Part shown: one piece after another, positions 24,213 to 33,285 of the stretch | Position numbering within the stretch: the first letter of the stretch is position 1 | How the letters are laid out: every line of letters begins with the position of its first letter | Assembly (NCBI RefSeq): GCF_001905905.1 | Contig: NZ_LIVT01000005.1 | Coordinates: forward strand, 62,001-126,000 | Direction of reading: 5' to 3' | Length of the DNA stretch: 64,000 nt | Source of the DNA: Streptomyces sp. CB02366 | GTDB taxonomy: Bacteria; Actinomycetota; Actinomycetes; Streptomycetales; Streptomycetaceae | The notes under the pieces: model-generated | Seen by the model: only the letters and a program-made list of their open reading frames with translations | Databases searched by the model: none | Told to the model about the DNA's origin: nothing | Program-made: the position numbers and the translations under genes

Positions 24213-25113
24213 GCCGGACCTCCGTGGCGCAGATCTGGTAGCCGAACCACCGGTTGACGGCCAGCATCGGTTCGTTGCCGCTGTCGTTGGAGGTGTAGGC
24301 GTCCGTGTACCCGGCGGCCCGCGCCCGGTGCAGCGAGTCGTTCTTCGCCAGCTTCGCCAGGCCCCGGCCCCGGAACTTCCGCAGAGTGCCGGTCATACCG
24401 CTCAGATAGGTCCGCGCGCCGTCGGTGGTGGCCGCGCTGAACGCCGCCACCTTCCCGTCGACCAGCGCCACCGTGGTGAGCTCCTGGTCGAAGGCCGGGT
24501 GCCGCCAGGTGTTGGTCAGCCAGTCCTCGTAGTCCTCCAGCTCGGAGGTGATGTCGCCCGGCTCGTCCGCCGTCACCTCGGCGTCCGCCTCGAACAGCGG
24601 CCGGGGGTCGTCGGCGAAGGCGGAGCCGGGCCGCAGCTCCACGCCGGCCGGGACCTCCTGGCGGGGCGGCAGGGTTCCGTCCGCCAGGCCGAGACGCTGG
24701 AAGTGCGCGGAGCGGCGGGGTTCGTAGCCCCGGGCGCGGGCGAACGCCAGGCTCTCCGGATCGTCCAGGGCCCACGCGTACAGGACCGTGGCCCCGGCCT
24801 CCGCCAGGTGCTCCTCCGCCGTGCGCAGCAGCAGCGAGCCGGCCCCGCGCCCGGTGCGGCCGGGAAGCGTCTGCGGGGTGAAGTACCCCTGCCCCGGTTC
24901 CGGGCTCTCGTGGGCGATGCCGGCCTGGGCGGTGCCGATGATCTCCCCGTCCTCCTCGGCGACCAGCAGCCGGTAGTGCCGGTCGGGATGGGCGTGGGCC
25001 CGGTCGTGGAGGATCTGTTCGGGGGTGGCCACCATCCAGGGGACCGAAGCCCTGCGGACACGGGTCCACTCCTCGGCGTCGGACGGCCGGAAGTCGCGCA
25101 CGATCACAGTCAT
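24193..25113 (-). CDS. GNAT family N-acetyltransferase (two tandem GNAT domains)
   Basis: The 306-residue protein starts MTVIVRDFRPSDAEEW. The first GNAT domain covers about 1-150, with an acetyl-CoA loop (LPGRTGRGAGSLLL) near residues 88-101. The second covers about 160-306, with its own loop FRGRGLAKLAK and a terminal NxxMLAVNRWFGY motif. Two GNAT domains in one chain are common in actinobacterial acetyltransferases of unknown substrate. ATG 25113 was chosen; longer frames upstream cross the promoter region. The gene overlaps DUF402 by 20 bases and is divergent from a GntR regulator. Confidence 0.88.
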   Translation of the reverse strand: MTVIVRDFRPSDAEEWTRVRRASVPWMVATPEQILHDRAHAHPDRHYRLLVAEEDGEIIGTAQAGIAHESPEPGQGYFTPQTLPGRTGRGAGSLLLRTAEEHLAEAGATVLYAWALDDPESLAFARARGYEPRRSAHFQRLGLADGTLPPRQEVPAGVELRPGSAFADDPRPLFEADAEVTADEPGDITSELEDYEDWLTNTWRHPAFDQELTTVALVDGKVAAFSAATTDGARTYLSGMTGTLRKFRGRGLAKLAKNDSLHRARAAGYTDAYTSNDSGNEPMLAVNRWFGYQICATEVRHVRTLS

Positions 25114-25183
25114 GCGGGGGACCGTACGCGCGGAGGCGGCCCGGGCGCCTCCCCTTTTTCCCCCGGTGGGAGAGAATCGCCGC

Positions 25184-25558
25184 GTGACCGACACGATCGT
25201 CCTCGACCCGGACTCCGGCATCGCCCCGTACGAGCAACTCCGCGCCCGGTTGGCCGAACTGGCCCGGTCCGGCGCGCTGCCCGTGGGCCACCGCCTCCCG
25301 ACCGTACGCGGCTTCGCCGAGGAGCTGGGCCTCGCCGCCAACACCGTCGCGAAGGCCTACCGCGCACTGGAGGCGGACGGGGTGATCGAGACCCGGGGGC
25401 GCAACGGGACCTTCATCGCGGCCGCCGGGGGAGCGGCCGAACAACGGGCCGCCACCGCCGCGCAGTCGTACGCGGAGACCGCCGAACGGCTCGGCCTCAC
25501 CCGGCAGCAGGCCCTGTCGCTGGTCCAGGACGCGGTGCGGGCCGCGTACGGGGACTGA
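25184..25558 (+). CDS. GntR family regulator, YtrA-like short form
   Basis: The protein has 124 residues: a winged helix-turn-helix of GntR type (IAPYEQLRARLAELARSG, RLPTVRGFAEELGLAANTVA, RALEADGVIETRGRNGTFI) and a short C-terminal helical dimerisation part, as in the YtrA subfamily. Start is GTG 25184. YtrA regulators often control adjacent ABC transporters, but none lies next to it here; the divergent GNAT-DUF402 pair is the nearest candidate target. Confidence 0.9.
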   Translation: MTDTIVLDPDSGIAPYEQLRARLAELARSGALPVGHRLPTVRGFAEELGLAANTVAKAYRALEADGVIETRGRNGTFIAAAGGAAEQRAATAAQSYAETAERLGLTRQQALSLVQDAVRAAYGD

Positions 25559-25582
25559 CCGCCGCTCCCGCGACGCCGGGCG

Positions 25583-26686
25583 TCAGAGGTACGGCCCCGC
25601 GGCGGGGCCCGCGTCCTGCCGCGGCACCGGCGCGGGTCCGGAGCCCCGGCGCAGCGCGTACAGCTCGGCCAGGGAGTTGCCCTCCCGGCCCACGCCCCGG
25701 TCCGTGCCCAGCCAGCCCACCGACTCCTGCCGGGTCAACGGCCCGACCTCGATCCGTGCCAGGCAGCGGCCGGGCCGGACGACCGCCGGGTGCAGCCGCT
25801 CCAGGTCCTCGTTGGTGGTGACCCCCACCAGGACGTTGCGGCCCTGGCCCAGCAGGCCGTCCGTCAGGTTCAGCAGCCGGGACAGCGCCTGGCCCGCCGT
25901 GTGCTTGGCCCCGCCCCGGATCAGCTCGTCGCAGTCCTCCAGGAGCAGCAGCCGCCAGCGGCCCTCCTCCGTGCCGTCGTCCTCGCCGATCGCGATGCTC
26001 ATCAGGTATCCGACGTCGTTGAAGAGCCGCTCGGGGTCCAGCACGCAGTCGACCTGGCACCAGTCCCTCCAGGAACGGGCCAGGGTGCGCAGCGCGGAGG
26101 TCTTGCCGGTGCCGGGCGGCCCGTGCAGCAGGAGCAGCCGGCCCGAGACGTCTTCCGGTCTCGTCCTCATCAGCCGGTCCATGGAGCCGGCCACCGGGGC
26201 GGTGTAGTCGGACCGCGCCTCCTCCCAGCTCCGGGCGGTGATCCGGCGGGTGGTGCGGTGCGGCCCGCGGTTCGGGGAGGCGTACCAGAAGCCCATGGTC
26301 ACGTCGTCGGGCCGGGGCTCCGGTTCGTCCCGCGCGCCGTCCGTGGCCCGGGCGAGGACCTCCGCCGCCAGCTCCGGGGTGGTCGCGATGACGGTCACGT
26401 CCGCGTTCCGGCTCCACCGGGAGGCCAGCAGGGTCCAGCCCTCGCCCTCCGCGAGCGTGGCGCTGCGGTCGTCGCCGCCGGCGTTCCGCAGCACGGTGGC
26501 GTCCGGCGGCAGCAGCGTCGCCCCGGCCTTCACCCGGTCGATGGAGGTGTTGCGCGCGTACGGCTGCTCGCCCGCCGCGAAGCGCCCCAGGAAGAGCGCG
26601 TCGACGACGTCGGACGGGGTGTCGCCGTCGTCGAGGGCGAGCCGGATCGGCAGAGCGGAGGCGAGGGAGTCGGGCATGGCGCTCAT
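25583..26686 (-). CDS. AAA family ATPase with DUF5925-type N-terminal domain
   Basis: The 367-residue protein has an N-terminal alpha/beta domain (about 1-165) and a C-terminal AAA+ module with Walker A LHGPPGTGKTSALRTL (near residue 188), Walker B LLLEDCDELI, sensor-1 VLVGVTTNEDL and an arginine-finger region AVVRPGRCLARIEV. The core resembles BCS1/CDC48-like ATPases, but the partner or substrate is unknown. ATG 26686 (MSAMPD) was chosen; ATG 26677 is a close alternative and neither has a strong ribosome binding site. It is monocistronic and converges with the GntR gene. Confidence 0.82.
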   Translation of the reverse strand: MSAMPDSLASALPIRLALDDGDTPSDVVDALFLGRFAAGEQPYARNTSIDRVKAGATLLPPDATVLRNAGGDDRSATLAEGEGWTLLASRWSRNADVTVIATTPELAAEVLARATDGARDEPEPRPDDVTMGFWYASPNRGPHRTTRRITARSWEEARSDYTAPVAGSMDRLMRTRPEDVSGRLLLLHGPPGTGKTSALRTLARSWRDWCQVDCVLDPERLFNDVGYLMSIAIGEDDGTEEGRWRLLLLEDCDELIRGGAKHTAGQALSRLLNLTDGLLGQGRNVLVGVTTNEDLERLHPAVVRPGRCLARIEVGPLTRQESVGWLGTDRGVGREGNSLAELYALRRGSGPAPVPRQDAGPAAGPYL

Positions 26687-26901
26687 GATCCGGCACGGGC
26701 CCGGGCCGCGCACCCGGGTTTCGGGGGCGGGCCGCGCGCGGGGCCGGGCGCCGACGGGGCGGCGGGGAGCGCCCGTTGAACACCGGGGGGCGGACGGAAG
26801 CACGCCGTTCATATTTTTGGCATGGACACTACCGAACAGGCGAGTCCACTGCTACTACGGAGCAAGCGGATATCCCCTGCTCAAGGAGTCCAAGGAGTTT
26901 C

Positions 26902-27705
26902 ATGAAAATGTCCAGACTCGTGGCGTTCTCGTCCTCCCTCCTGCTCGGCGCCGCCCTCGCCCTCACCGGTGCCGGGATCGCGAACGCCGATTCGTCCCCC
27001 GCCGCCGTCGACTACGTCGCCCTCGGGGACTCGTACTCCTCCGGCGTCGGAGCCGGCAGCTACGACGGCTCCAGCTGCAAACGCAGCAGCCGCGCGTACC
27101 CCGCCCTCTGGGCGGCCGCCAACTCCCCCTCCACGTTCGACTTCGCCGCCTGCTCCGGCGCCCGGACCGGAGACGTCACGGGCGGCCAGCTCGGCAAGGT
27201 GAACGCCTCGACCGACCTCGTCTCGATCTCCATCGGCGGCAACGACGCGGGCTTCGCGGACGTGATGACGACCTGCGTCCTGCAGTCCGAGGCCACCTGC
27301 CTCAACCGGATCGCCACCGCCCGCTCCTACGTCGACTCCACCCTGCCGGGCCGGCTCGACTCCGTGTACACGGCGATCCGCTCCAAGGCCCCCTCCGCGC
27401 GCGTCGTCGTCCTCGGCTACCCCCGCTTCTACCAGCTGGGCGGCGGCTGCATCGCCGGTCTGAGCGAGAAGGAGCGCTCCGCCATCAACGCGGCCTCCGA
27501 CCACCTCAACACGGCCACCGCCAAGCGGGCCGCGGACCACGGCTTCACCTTCGGCGACGTCAGGACGACCTTCGCGGGGCACGAGATCTGTTCGAGCAGC
27601 TCCTGGCTGCACAGCGTGAACTGGCTGAACATCGGCGAGTCCTACCACCCCACCGCCGCCGGGCAGTCGGGCGGCTATCTCCCGGTCTTCAAGTCGGCCC
27701 TCTGA
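26902..27705 (+). CDS. secreted SGNH-fold esterase/lipase
   Basis: The 267-residue precursor has a signal peptide (residues 1-29, ending GIANA-D). The SGNH blocks are present: block I ALGDSYSSG with Ser44, block II Gly in ARTGDVTGGQ, block III GGNDAG and block V YHPTAAGQ containing the catalytic His. Six Cys residues fit three disulfides, as in the Streptomyces scabies esterase and SCO lipase group. ATG 26902 follows AAGGAG (26892-26897) directly; ATG 26908 is a minor alternative. The enzyme acts outside the cell on short or medium acyl esters. Confidence 0.93.
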   Translation: MKMSRLVAFSSSLLLGAALALTGAGIANADSSPAAVDYVALGDSYSSGVGAGSYDGSSCKRSSRAYPALWAAANSPSTFDFAACSGARTGDVTGGQLGKVNASTDLVSISIGGNDAGFADVMTTCVLQSEATCLNRIATARSYVDSTLPGRLDSVYTAIRSKAPSARVVVLGYPRFYQLGGGCIAGLSEKERSAINAASDHLNTATAKRAADHGFTFGDVRTTFAGHEICSSSSWLHSVNWLNIGESYHPTAAGQSGGYLPVFKSAL

Positions 27706-27718
27706 CAAGCGCGTTCCG

Positions 27719-27783
27719 CCCGCCGCCGTTCCCGTGGGAGGTCTCGCCGGTCGGGGCCTCCCGCTCCGCGGGGCGGCGGCGGG
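27719..27783 (+). terminator. branched hairpin after SGNH esterase
   Basis: CCCGCCGCCG (27719-27728) pairs with CGGCGGCGGG (27774-27783), enclosing an inner GGGAGG/CCTCCC stem (27736-27741 with 27757-27762). The large loop makes it weaker evidence than the other terminators. Confidence 0.4.
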
Positions 27784-27973
27784 GGCGCGGGCGGCAGGCC
27801 GGGCAGAACCGGCGAACCGCCCCAAGTCGCCCTGAGGGTGCGCGGATTCGGTAACGGGCCGTCAACCTCCGTATGCGTGTGCGCAATCCTGTGGCCGGGA
27901 TACACGGGTGTCCCCGGGGAACGATAGGGTTAACCTGCCCGGACCGGGTGCCCTCGTACGGGTGGGGAGTGAC

Positions 27974-28237
27974 ATGGAACAGATAACGGTGCGGAGCAGG
28001 CCGCGTGTGCCTGCCATCACATGCGGAAGCGGTGCGACCAGTACGCGCCTCGACCGCCATCTCGCGGTGCTCGGCGGCCCCGTCGTCCCGCAGCGCGAGG
28101 CGGCCGAAGCGACGCTGCTGATGCGCGAGCTGACCTCGCGCGACGTCGCGCGCAGCCACCGGAGCCGGAGCGCGCGCGTGTCGCTCTTCGCGCCCCTGCG
28201 GCGACTGCGGCGCTCGCTCTTCGGCAGCCGCCGCTGA
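27974..28237 (+). CDS. small basic hypothetical protein
   Basis: This 87-residue protein begins MEQITVRSRPRVPAITCGSG and ends in a strongly basic tail (RSRSARVSLFAPLRRLRRSL). The high Arg content suggests binding to nucleic acid or membranes, but no domain is recognised. ATG 27974 follows GGGGAG. The reading frame has the expected GC bias, and proteins of this kind appear conserved among streptomycetes as I recall, though I cannot verify it. It converges on the CoA-transferase gene. Confidence 0.65.
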   Translation: MEQITVRSRPRVPAITCGSGATSTRLDRHLAVLGGPVVPQREAAEATLLMRELTSRDVARSHRSRSARVSLFAPLRRLRRSLFGSRR

Positions 28238-28282
28238 CCCACCGCACGGCGTCGCCCTGACCGCCCCGCCGCCCGGGACGGC

Positions 28283-29479
28283 TCAGGCGACCACTCCGTC
28301 CCGGCGCAGCACCGATGCCTGCTCGTCCGTCATCCCCAGGGCTCGCAGCAGCGCATCGGTGTGCTCGCCCAGCGCCGGTACGGCGCCCATGCGCGCCTCC
28401 TCGCTCCCCGGCAGCGTGATCGGCGGCAACAGCGCCCGCAGCGGCCCCACCGGCGAACCCACCTCCCGCCACCGGTCCCGTGCGGCCAACTGCGGGTGCG
28501 CCGCCACATCGGCCACCGTGTTCAGCCGGGCGCAGGCGATGCCCGCCGCCTCCAGCCCGGCCAGCGCCTCCTCGCCCGTCAGGCCCATCAGCGCCCGGCC
28601 CACCGCCTCATCGGTCCGCTCCCGGTTCGCGGTCCGCGCCGCGTTCGTCGCGAAGTCCGGATCGTCGGCCAACTCGGGCCGGCCGAGCACCTTCTCGGCC
28701 AGCCGCCGCCACTCCCGGTCGTTCTGCACGGAGAGCAGCACCTGCTCTCCGTCGGACGTGGCGAAGGCGTCGTACGGGGCGATCACCGAGTGCGCCAGTC
28801 CGGTGCGCGCGGGGGGAGCGGAGCCGTGCATGCCCTGGTGCAGGGGGTGGCCCATCCACTCGGCGAGCGCGTCCAGCATGGACACCTCGACCGGGCCGCC
28901 GCGCCCGGTGGCCGCCCGGCGCAGGAGTGCCGCCAGCACTCCGGAGAACGCGTACATGGCCGCCGCGATGTCCGCCGCCGGGACGCCCGCCTTCACCGGC
29001 CGCTCCGCCGTCCCCGTCACCGAGACCAGACCGGCCTCGCACTGCACGAGCATGTCGTAGGCCCGCTTGTGCGCGTACGGTCCGGCAGCCCCGTACCCGG
29101 AGATGTCCACCGCCACCAGGCGCGGGTGGCCGGCGCAGAGCGAGGCGGCGTCGAGCCCGAGCCGGGCCGCCGCACCGTGGGCCAGGTTCTGTACGAACAC
29201 GTCGGCCCCGGCGATGAGTTCACGGACGATCGCGAGGCCGCGCGGGTCCTTGAGATCGACGGCCAGGGACTCCTTGCCGCGGTTGCACCACACGAAGTGC
29301 GAGGCGAGCCCGCGCGCCGCCGTGTCGTAGCCGCGCGCGAAGTCGCCGCCGTCGGGGCGCTCCACCTTGACGACCCGGGCGCCGAGATCGGCGAGCTGCC
29401 GGGTGGCGAAGGGGGCGGCGACCGCCTGCTCGACGGCCACCACGGTGATGCCGTCGAGGGGGAGAGGGATGGTGTTCAT
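28283..29479 (-). CDS. CoA transferase, CaiB/BaiF (type III) family
   Basis: The 398-residue protein fits family III CoA transferases: N-terminal GITVVAVEQAVAAPFATRQLADLGARVVKVERP, then a catalytic-region Asp in CNRGKESLAVDLKDPRG, followed by GHPRLVAVDISGYGAAGPY and the C-terminal helical section. These enzymes move CoA between carboxylic acids through an aspartyl-CoA intermediate. ATG 29479 is the only plausible start. The gene stands alone, so the substrate acid cannot be inferred. Confidence 0.92.
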   Translation of the reverse strand: MNTIPLPLDGITVVAVEQAVAAPFATRQLADLGARVVKVERPDGGDFARGYDTAARGLASHFVWCNRGKESLAVDLKDPRGLAIVRELIAGADVFVQNLAHGAAARLGLDAASLCAGHPRLVAVDISGYGAAGPYAHKRAYDMLVQCEAGLVSVTGTAERPVKAGVPAADIAAAMYAFSGVLAALLRRAATGRGGPVEVSMLDALAEWMGHPLHQGMHGSAPPARTGLAHSVIAPYDAFATSDGEQVLLSVQNDREWRRLAEKVLGRPELADDPDFATNAARTANRERTDEAVGRALMGLTGEEALAGLEAAGIACARLNTVADVAAHPQLAARDRWREVGSPVGPLRALLPPITLPGSEEARMGAVPALGEHTDALLRALGMTDEQASVLRRDGVVA

Positions 29480-29535
29480 GCCCCGTGCATACCCCCTGAC
29501 CGGCCCTTTCGTCACCCCCCGGATCGACCGGGGCG

Positions 29536-30828
29536 CTACAGCAGGGCGAACTGGCCCTCCGGGCCCTCCTCCTGGTGCCCGAGCACCGAAGCGGGACGCC
29601 GTGCCGAGACCGGGACCGGCAGCACGCCCGCGGCCCGCAGCTCGGCGGGCCCGATCAGGGGGCCCGCGTCCAGCCGTGCCGCCAGTTCCTTCCGGGGCCC
29701 CGCGGCGCCGTCCACCAGAGCGAGCACGGTGATGAGTTCGAGCAGCTCCGAGGTCCACTCCCGGGGCCAGCCGCGCGCGCCGACCGCGTCGAGTCCTTCC
29801 GGGACCTCCCCGTCCGCCCGCAGCCCCGCCGCCGCGGCGGCGCGGAGCCCGAACCACCGCTCCAGCACCCGTACGCCGCCCACCGTGAACTCCCAGGCCG
29901 CCGCGGGCACCGGCGCGATCCGCCCCTCACCGACGATCAGCGCCTCGCCCCCGGCGTCGTAGGACAGCTCCGAGGGCCGCGCCGGGAGCGCCGCCCGCAC
30001 GTAGGGCCTGCGCCCGCCCGGCAACCGGGGCCGCTCCCCGCCCCGCGCCCCCCGCGTCTGGAGCCGCGTCAGCTCCCGGCCGAGCGCCACCCCCGCCGCC
30101 CACACCCCGGCCTCCGCCGGGAGCGGGACCAGGGGCCCGGCGGGGGAGGGCCGGGCGGCGGCCAGGATCCAGGCCAGCACCGCTTCCGGGGCGAACGCGT
30201 CCGGGCCGGCCCCGCCGCCGAGCCGCTCGCGCAGCAGCTCCGAAAGCCCCGGCGCGAGATTGGCCTCCGTGCCGCCGGGCCTGCGGAACAGCGGTCGGAT
30301 CCGGCCGGGCCGCCCGGCGGGGGAGTACCCGTCCGGCAGCAGTGCGGTCACCGACAGGGCGGGGCCGGGGTCCTCGGGGGCGGCGGCGTGCTCGACCGCG
30401 AACAGCTGCCGCTCGTCGGCGACCCTCCACAGCTCCGGACGGGCCGCGTCGATCAGCCGGTGGTCCGGGAGCAGCCACTGCTCGTCGTAGGGGCCGTGCG
30501 GGACGCGTACGGGATCGGGGCAGGGGCCCGGAAGGCGGGCGAAGCGGGCGGTTCCGCCGGCCCGGCCGGGCAGCGCCGCCACCGAGGTGTGCGGCGTACG
30601 GGAACGGGTGGAGGCGAACAGCCGCTCCTGCTCGGCGGGTCCGGCCGCGGCCAGCCGCTCCCAGCGGGCCCGGAGCGCCACGGGGTCGGGGCCGCTCACC
30701 CAGGCGCGGCCGGTCCTCAAGGGACGCACGGACCACGGCATCAGCTCGTCGAGCGGGAGGAAGGCGTCGAGGGGCGAGGACCGCGTGTCCCCGCCGGACG
30801 CGGCTGCCGCCGTCCTGCGCGCTGCCAC
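29536..30828 (-). CDS. orphan type ISP restriction/modification C-terminal (specificity) domain protein
   Basis: The 430-residue protein resembles the C-terminal target-recognition part of type ISP restriction/modification enzymes such as LlaBIII (motifs ELMPWSVRPL, FASTRSRTPH, PYDEQWLLPDHRLIDAARPE, ERPRLPGGRRPYVRAAL, PREWTSELLELITVL). The nuclease, helicase and methyltransferase parts of a full enzyme (about 1500 residues) are absent, and no such gene is adjacent. Stand-alone proteins of this type occur widely in Streptomyces, so the restriction role is doubtful and it may have been repurposed. Start is GTG 30828. Confidence 0.7.
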   Translation of the reverse strand: MAARRTAAAASGGDTRSSPLDAFLPLDELMPWSVRPLRTGRAWVSGPDPVALRARWERLAAAGPAEQERLFASTRSRTPHTSVAALPGRAGGTARFARLPGPCPDPVRVPHGPYDEQWLLPDHRLIDAARPELWRVADERQLFAVEHAAAPEDPGPALSVTALLPDGYSPAGRPGRIRPLFRRPGGTEANLAPGLSELLRERLGGGAGPDAFAPEAVLAWILAAARPSPAGPLVPLPAEAGVWAAGVALGRELTRLQTRGARGGERPRLPGGRRPYVRAALPARPSELSYDAGGEALIVGEGRIAPVPAAAWEFTVGGVRVLERWFGLRAAAAAGLRADGEVPEGLDAVGARGWPREWTSELLELITVLALVDGAAGPRKELAARLDAGPLIGPAELRAAGVLPVPVSARRPASVLGHQEEGPEGQFALL

Positions 30829-30897
30829 CGGGCCGCCCTCCCCTGTCCGACGTGACCTCTCGCATCGTAACGGCGGGCGGCGGCCCCGCGGGCGGGG

Positions 30898-31719
30898 TCA
30901 GTGGGCCTCCACCGTCACGGAGAAGGCGAACCGGTCGCCCCGGTAGCGGATCCGGGCCACGTCCACCACGCGCCCCTCCTCGTCGTACGTCACGCCCGTG
31001 TAGTGCAGGATCGGGCTCAGGAGGGGGACCCGGAGCAGCTCGGCGGTGACCGGATCGGCGAGGCGCGCCTCCACCGTGTCGGTGATGCGGGAGATCCTCA
31101 CCCCGACGACGTCGCGCAGCACTTTGGTCATCGGCCAGCGTTCGAGGTCGGCCACGTCGATCCGGGCGGCGATGTCGGGAAGCACCGCGTTCTCCGCCCA
31201 GTTGGTGGGCTCGTCGCTCCCCCCGTCGCGGCGCAGCCGCCGGAAGCAGGTCACCTCGGTGCGGCCGGGGAAGAACTCCGCGAGATCGCCGGGCACCGGG
31301 GCGGGGCCGTGGCCGAGGACGGTCGTCGCCTCCCCGGACTGCTGGGCGACGATCGCGTCCACCGAACCCAGCAGCCGGACCGGGGAGACCCGCCGGGCGC
31401 GCGGCTCGATGAACGTCCCGCGCCGCCGGTGCCGGCTGATCAGCCCCTCCGCCTCCAGTTCCTTCAGGGCCTGGCGCATCGTGAGCACGCTGACCCCGTA
31501 GTGCGCGGCGAGCTGCTCCTCGGTGGGCAGCCGGGCGGGGGAGCCCTGCGGGCGGCCGAGTATGGAGGCCCGCAGGGACTGGGACACCTGGTACCAGAGC
31601 GGCAGCTTCCGGTTCAGGACGAGGGAGTCGGGGGCGAAGGCGGGCGCCCCGGGGGCCGGGCCGCCCGCCTCCTCGGCCTCCCGGTCGCCCGCGTCGGCCC
31701 GTCGGTGGCTCTCTGTCAC
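30898..31719 (-). CDS. GntR family regulator with UTRA domain (HutC subfamily)
   Basis: The 273-residue protein has a long disordered N-terminus (about 1-30), a GntR winged helix (LWYQVSQSLRASILG, LPTEEQLAAHYGVSVLTMRQ, LEAEGLISRHRRRGTFI, about 35-110) and a UTRA ligand domain (about 125-270, with VPLLSPILHYTGVTYDEEGR). HutC-type regulators sense small metabolites. It lies 34 bases downstream of hmgA on the same strand, so it is probably co-transcribed and may regulate tyrosine/homogentisate catabolism. Start is GTG 31719. Confidence 0.9.
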   Translation of the reverse strand: MTESHRRADAGDREAEEAGGPAPGAPAFAPDSLVLNRKLPLWYQVSQSLRASILGRPQGSPARLPTEEQLAAHYGVSVLTMRQALKELEAEGLISRHRRRGTFIEPRARRVSPVRLLGSVDAIVAQQSGEATTVLGHGPAPVPGDLAEFFPGRTEVTCFRRLRRDGGSDEPTNWAENAVLPDIAARIDVADLERWPMTKVLRDVVGVRISRITDTVEARLADPVTAELLRVPLLSPILHYTGVTYDEEGRVVDVARIRYRGDRFAFSVTVEAH

Positions 31720-31753
31720 GTCGTCCCCGTCCCGTCCTCGGACCTTGTGCCGT

Positions 31754-33073
31754 CTACGGCCGGAAGTTGCGGCTCAGACCCTGCCACACGTCGTCGTACC
31801 CGCGCTGCAGGTGGTCGGCGCCGGCCGCCTGAGCGGTCGCCGTGACCGGCCAGCGGGTCTCGAACATGAAGGCCAGGCCGTCGTCGATCTTCTGCGGCCT
31901 CAGCTCCGCCGCGCTCGCCCGGTCGAACGTCTCCCGGTCCGGTCCGTGCGCCGACATCATGTTGTGCAGGGAGCCGCCGCCGGGGACGAATCCGTCCGCC
32001 TTCGCGTCGTACGCCCCGTCGATCAGGCCCATGTACTCGCTCATCACGTTGCGGTGGAAGTACGGCGGGCGGAAGGTGTCCTCGCCCACCAGCCAGCGCG
32101 GCGCGAAGACGACGAAGTCCACCCCGGCCAGCCCCGGGGTGTCGGACGGCGAGGTCAGCACCGTGAAGATCGACGGGTCGGGGTGGTCGTAGCTGATCGT
32201 GCCGATCACGTTGAACCGGCGCAGGTCGTAGACGTACGGGGTGTGGTTGCCGTGCCAGGCCACCACGTCGAGCGGCGAGTGGTCGTACGTCGCCGTCCAG
32301 AGGTTCCCGCAGAACTTGTTGACCACCTCCACCGGGCCCTCGCGGTCCTCGTACGCGGCGACGGGGGCGAGGAAGTCCCGGGCGTTGGCCAGGCCGTTGG
32401 CCCCGATCGGGCCGAGGTCGGGCAGGGCGAACGGGCGGCCGTAGTTCTCGCAGACGTACCCCCGCGCGGTCTCCGCCAGCAGCTCCACCCGGAAGCGGAC
32501 CCCGCGCGGGATCAGCGCGACATGGCCCGGTTCGGCGCGCAGCAGGCCCATCTCGGTGCGCAGCAGCAGCCCGCCGCGCTCCGGGACGATCAGCAGCTCG
32601 CCGTCGGAGTCGCTGAACACGCGGTCCGTCATGGAGGTGTCGGCGTGGTACAGGTGGATCGCCATCCCGGCGCGCTGGGCGGCGTCGCCGTTGCCGCCGA
32701 GCGTCCACAGGCCGCTCAGGAAGTCCGTGCCGGGCACGGGGTCGGGCAGCGGGTTCCAGCGCAGCCGGTTCGGGTCCGGCACGGTCTCGGTGAACGGCGC
32801 GGAGCGCAGATTCCCGTTGTCGGCGCGGGTGAACGCCGGGTGGGCGGCCGAGGGGCGGATGCGGTAGAGCCAGGAGCGGCGGTTGTCCGCGCGCGGTTCG
32901 GTGAAGGCGGAGCCGCTCAGCTGCTCCGCGTAGAGCCCGAGCGGGGCCCGCTGGGGGGAGTTGCGCCCGTGCGGCAGTGCTCCGGGAACCGCCTCGGAGC
33001 CGTGCTCGTTGCCGAAGCCCGAGGAGTACGCCAGCCCCTCGGCCGTCTTCCTCGCCTGGTCGATCGCGCTCAT
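31754..33073 (-). CDS. hmgA: homogentisate 1,2-dioxygenase
   Basis: The 439-residue protein is the usual length. It opens the ring of homogentisate to maleylacetoacetate in tyrosine and phenylalanine degradation. The signature YSSGFGNEHGSEAVPGALP is near the N-terminus; the iron ligands are in PYFHRNVMSEYMGLI (His and Glu) and GGSLHNMMSAHGPD (His), in the C-terminal domain. ATG 33073 follows GGGAG at about 10 bases. It precedes a GntR/UTRA gene and is divergent from a TetR gene; an inverted repeat lies over its presumed -10 region at 33124-33144. Confidence 0.97.
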   Translation of the reverse strand: MSAIDQARKTAEGLAYSSGFGNEHGSEAVPGALPHGRNSPQRAPLGLYAEQLSGSAFTEPRADNRRSWLYRIRPSAAHPAFTRADNGNLRSAPFTETVPDPNRLRWNPLPDPVPGTDFLSGLWTLGGNGDAAQRAGMAIHLYHADTSMTDRVFSDSDGELLIVPERGGLLLRTEMGLLRAEPGHVALIPRGVRFRVELLAETARGYVCENYGRPFALPDLGPIGANGLANARDFLAPVAAYEDREGPVEVVNKFCGNLWTATYDHSPLDVVAWHGNHTPYVYDLRRFNVIGTISYDHPDPSIFTVLTSPSDTPGLAGVDFVVFAPRWLVGEDTFRPPYFHRNVMSEYMGLIDGAYDAKADGFVPGGGSLHNMMSAHGPDRETFDRASAAELRPQKIDDGLAFMFETRWPVTATAQAAGADHLQRGYDDVWQGLSRNFRP

Positions 33074-33123
33074 CCCGCACTCCCGGTGTACCCGTGAAAT
33101 CCCTCGGACCCGCCGGACGGCGA

Positions 33124-33144
33124 ATCCTATGCTCCACCGTAGGA
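33124..33144. promoter_or_regulatory. inverted repeat over the hmgA promoter
   Basis: TCCTA (33125-33129) and TAGGA (33140-33144) flank 10 bases. On the minus strand TAGGAT (33129-33124) is a good -10 match for hmgA, 50 bases upstream of its start. A regulator bound here would block hmgA transcription. Confidence 0.45.
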
Positions 33145-33285
33145 ATGAGAACGGGGCACGTCAACGGCGCGCATCGCGCCATGCGCGGGGTGCGCCGCCC
33201 TCCGCGGGGCCGGACGCGGTCGCGGACGGGCCCCGGGCCGGGCGGCGGGGTGCTCCCGTTCGCCCGGCGGGGCGCGCACGGCATC

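Noticed and set aside
29536..30828. Functional restriction-modification enzyme
   Set aside because: Nuclease, helicase and methyltransferase domains are absent here and in the neighbouring genes.
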